From contig CAWIOS010000009.1 in the NCBI GenBank assembly GCA_963837815.1, positions 806,001 to 870,000 of the forward strand: DNA of 64,000 bases, written 5' to 3'. Under the pieces are notes generated by a model. The model was not told the origin of the DNA. It searched no databases and saw only the letters and a list, made by a program, of their open reading frames with translations. The DNA comes from Fen-1273 sp963837815 (GTDB taxonomy: Bacteria; Bacteroidota; Ignavibacteria; UBA10030; UBA6906). The translations under genes were made by a program, and so were the position numbers. Below are positions 63,801 through 64,000 of this stretch, piece by piece. Within the stretch, counting starts at the first letter, position 1; each line of letters starts with the position of its first letter.

Positions 63801-64000
63801 CATCGAGGAGGAGTTCCGCCACGAGAAGAACAAGATCCAGCTCGGCGACGAACTTCCCCCGGGGGTCGTCCAGCTTGCCAAGGTGTACGTGGCGAAGAAG
63901 AGGAAGCTCTCCGTCGGCGACAAGATGGCGGGGCGCCACGGCAACAAGGGCGTTGTTTCGCGCATCGTGCCTCAGGGGGACATGCCGTTCCTCCCGGACG
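60826..64000 (+). CDS. rpoB: DNA-directed RNA polymerase beta subunit (3' truncated by window edge)
   Basis: The first 1058 codons of the RNA polymerase beta subunit. The start is TTG 60826, with GAGGAG 9 bases upstream; the protein opens (M)KNQTGKRISFGKIPEIIEAPDLLNIQLESW, as in related phyla. The rifampicin region reads LSQFMDQTNPLAELTNKRRMSALGPGGL around codons 455-482. The codon for the E. coli His526 position is AAC (Asn, 62230-62232, codon 469), and Ser522 is Ala. KPGDKVKKGDVLADGSATEGGELALGRN and GDKMAGRHGNKGVVSRIVPQGDMPFLPD follow, the latter at the window end. The missing part would be about 200 residues. It is the end of the rplKAJL-rpoB block. Confidence 0.98.
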   Translation, partial: MKNQTGKRISFGKIPEIIEAPDLLNIQLESWDGFLQADSAPARRRNKGLQSVFKMNFPITDARENFLLEFVEYYVEKPKYSVPECEERGLTYAVPIKAKLRLSQKAEDGKSYVNTIEQDVYLGNLPTMTHRGTFIINGAERVVVSQLHRSPGVFFSESTHPNGTPIYSARIIPFRGSWVEFTTDINNVMYAYIDRKKKFPVTTLLRALGYSSDDEILQLFNLVEEVDVNKVDLKEYEGRVICSDVVDKKTGEIFIAKDSTLTEEHIKRIRKSNVRKLRLLVQQGNEESVIAKTISKDIVRSEEDALGAIYKQLRSGDAPDLETAKTLIDRLFFNEKRYDLGDVGRYRINGKLGLDIPVTTTTLTKQDIIAIINYLIELQQKKRAVDDIDHLGNRRVRTVGEQIAQQFNIGLARMARTIRERMNIRDNENLTPQDLVNARTISSVINAFFGTNPLSQFMDQTNPLAELTNKRRMSALGPGGLTRERAGFEVRDVHYTHYGRLCPIETPEGPNIGLISSLCIHARVNEFGFIETPYRKVKNGKVQDEIEFLTAEQEDVHTIAQANAPVDTRGGFESDRVKARYQGDFPVCKPEEVQYMDVAPNQIVSAAAGLIPFLEHDDANRALMGSNMQRQSVPLLRPQAPLVGTGLEEKIARDARALIVAERNGTVEYVDATRIVVIYDIDENSTEALISFEDKRRVEYRLTKFFRTNQDTCINQKAIVKPGDKVKKGDVLADGSATEGGELALGRNVLVAFMPWNGFNFEDAIIVSEKIVSQDIFTSIHIEEFELQVRDTKRGEEELTKEIPNVSEEATKDLDENGIIRVGAEVVEGDILIGKITPKGESDPTPEEKLLKAIFGEKAGDVKDASLKAPPGMKGVVIATKLFSRKKKDAESKKEDKRRSDALDRQRRKIVVDLRERLARKLGVLLDDEKSVGVRDKDGNMAFRAGTQFRADTFAGYDDLEKLDFSGDWVDDKRKNGLINKIFTNYFDKLTGIEEEFRHEKNKIQLGDELPPGVVQLAKVYVAKKRKLSVGDKMAGRHGNKGVVSRIVPQGDMPFLPD

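Overview
This window looks like a GC-rich (about 60 % by eye) chromosome from the FCB superphylum, on the Ignavibacteriota/Chlorobiota side of Bacteroidota rather than a classical Bacteroidia. The clues are a C-terminal 'YPNPFNP...' type IX secretion sorting domain, a tandem DUF2911 protein, a DUF2723 protein, common Shine-Dalgarno sequences, and promoter candidates of the TTGACA/TATATT type instead of the Bacteroidia type. This placement is inference from gene content.

Layout. 1-13,040: a co-oriented type IV pilus / type II secretion-like cluster (PilC, PilB, three atypical pilin-like proteins, PilT, a PilM-PilN-like fusion, a PilO-PilP-like protein, a short secretin and an Ig-like lipoprotein), closed by a strong terminator. 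13,100-21,240: uvrA, an outer-membrane protein, an RlmI-like rRNA methyltransferase, a HAD phosphatase, a Gfo/Idh/MocA oxidoreductase and a CCA-adding-type nucleotidyltransferase. 21,300-30,212: a MacAB-TolC-like exporter with one ATPase and three FtsX-fold permeases, followed by a Sel1-repeat protein. 30,365-35,787 (minus): a lipoprotein, a YbjQ-like protein, a double DUF2911 protein, a large NAD-binding protein and a phosphofructokinase with PPi-type active-site residues. 36,222-38,261: a secreted T9SS client. 38,337-41,905 (minus): an ECF sigma factor, anti-sigma factor, TPR/HEAT protein and double-PDZ protein, the first three translationally overlapped. 42,075-47,589 (minus): a full RND efflux system. 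47,618-51,361 (minus): an NTF2-like protein, a decayed thiolase fragment, a DUF1573 protein, a BNR-repeat lipoprotein and an EthD-like protein. 51,555-56,362: a GlnE-like adenylyltransferase and a DUF2723 membrane protein. 56,400-64,000: four tRNA genes, rpmG, tRNA-Trp, secE, nusG, rplKAJL and a truncated rpoB.

The envelope is the common theme: two complete tripartite exporters, a pilus or secretion machine, several lipoproteins and outer-membrane proteins, and an envelope-type sigma/anti-sigma operon. The right end is the conserved transcription/translation block.

The most unusual points are: the pilus cluster with pilin-like proteins that lack a prepilin peptidase motif and a PilT with a changed Asp box; an 11-bp inverted repeat with one arm inside the promoter spacer of pilT; a family of TGGCGCC hairpins; competing hairpins upstream of glnE and of rpoB; a thiolase relic; and an Asn at the rifampicin-contact position equivalent to E. 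coli RpoB His526. All calls are from reading the sequence; no database search was run.
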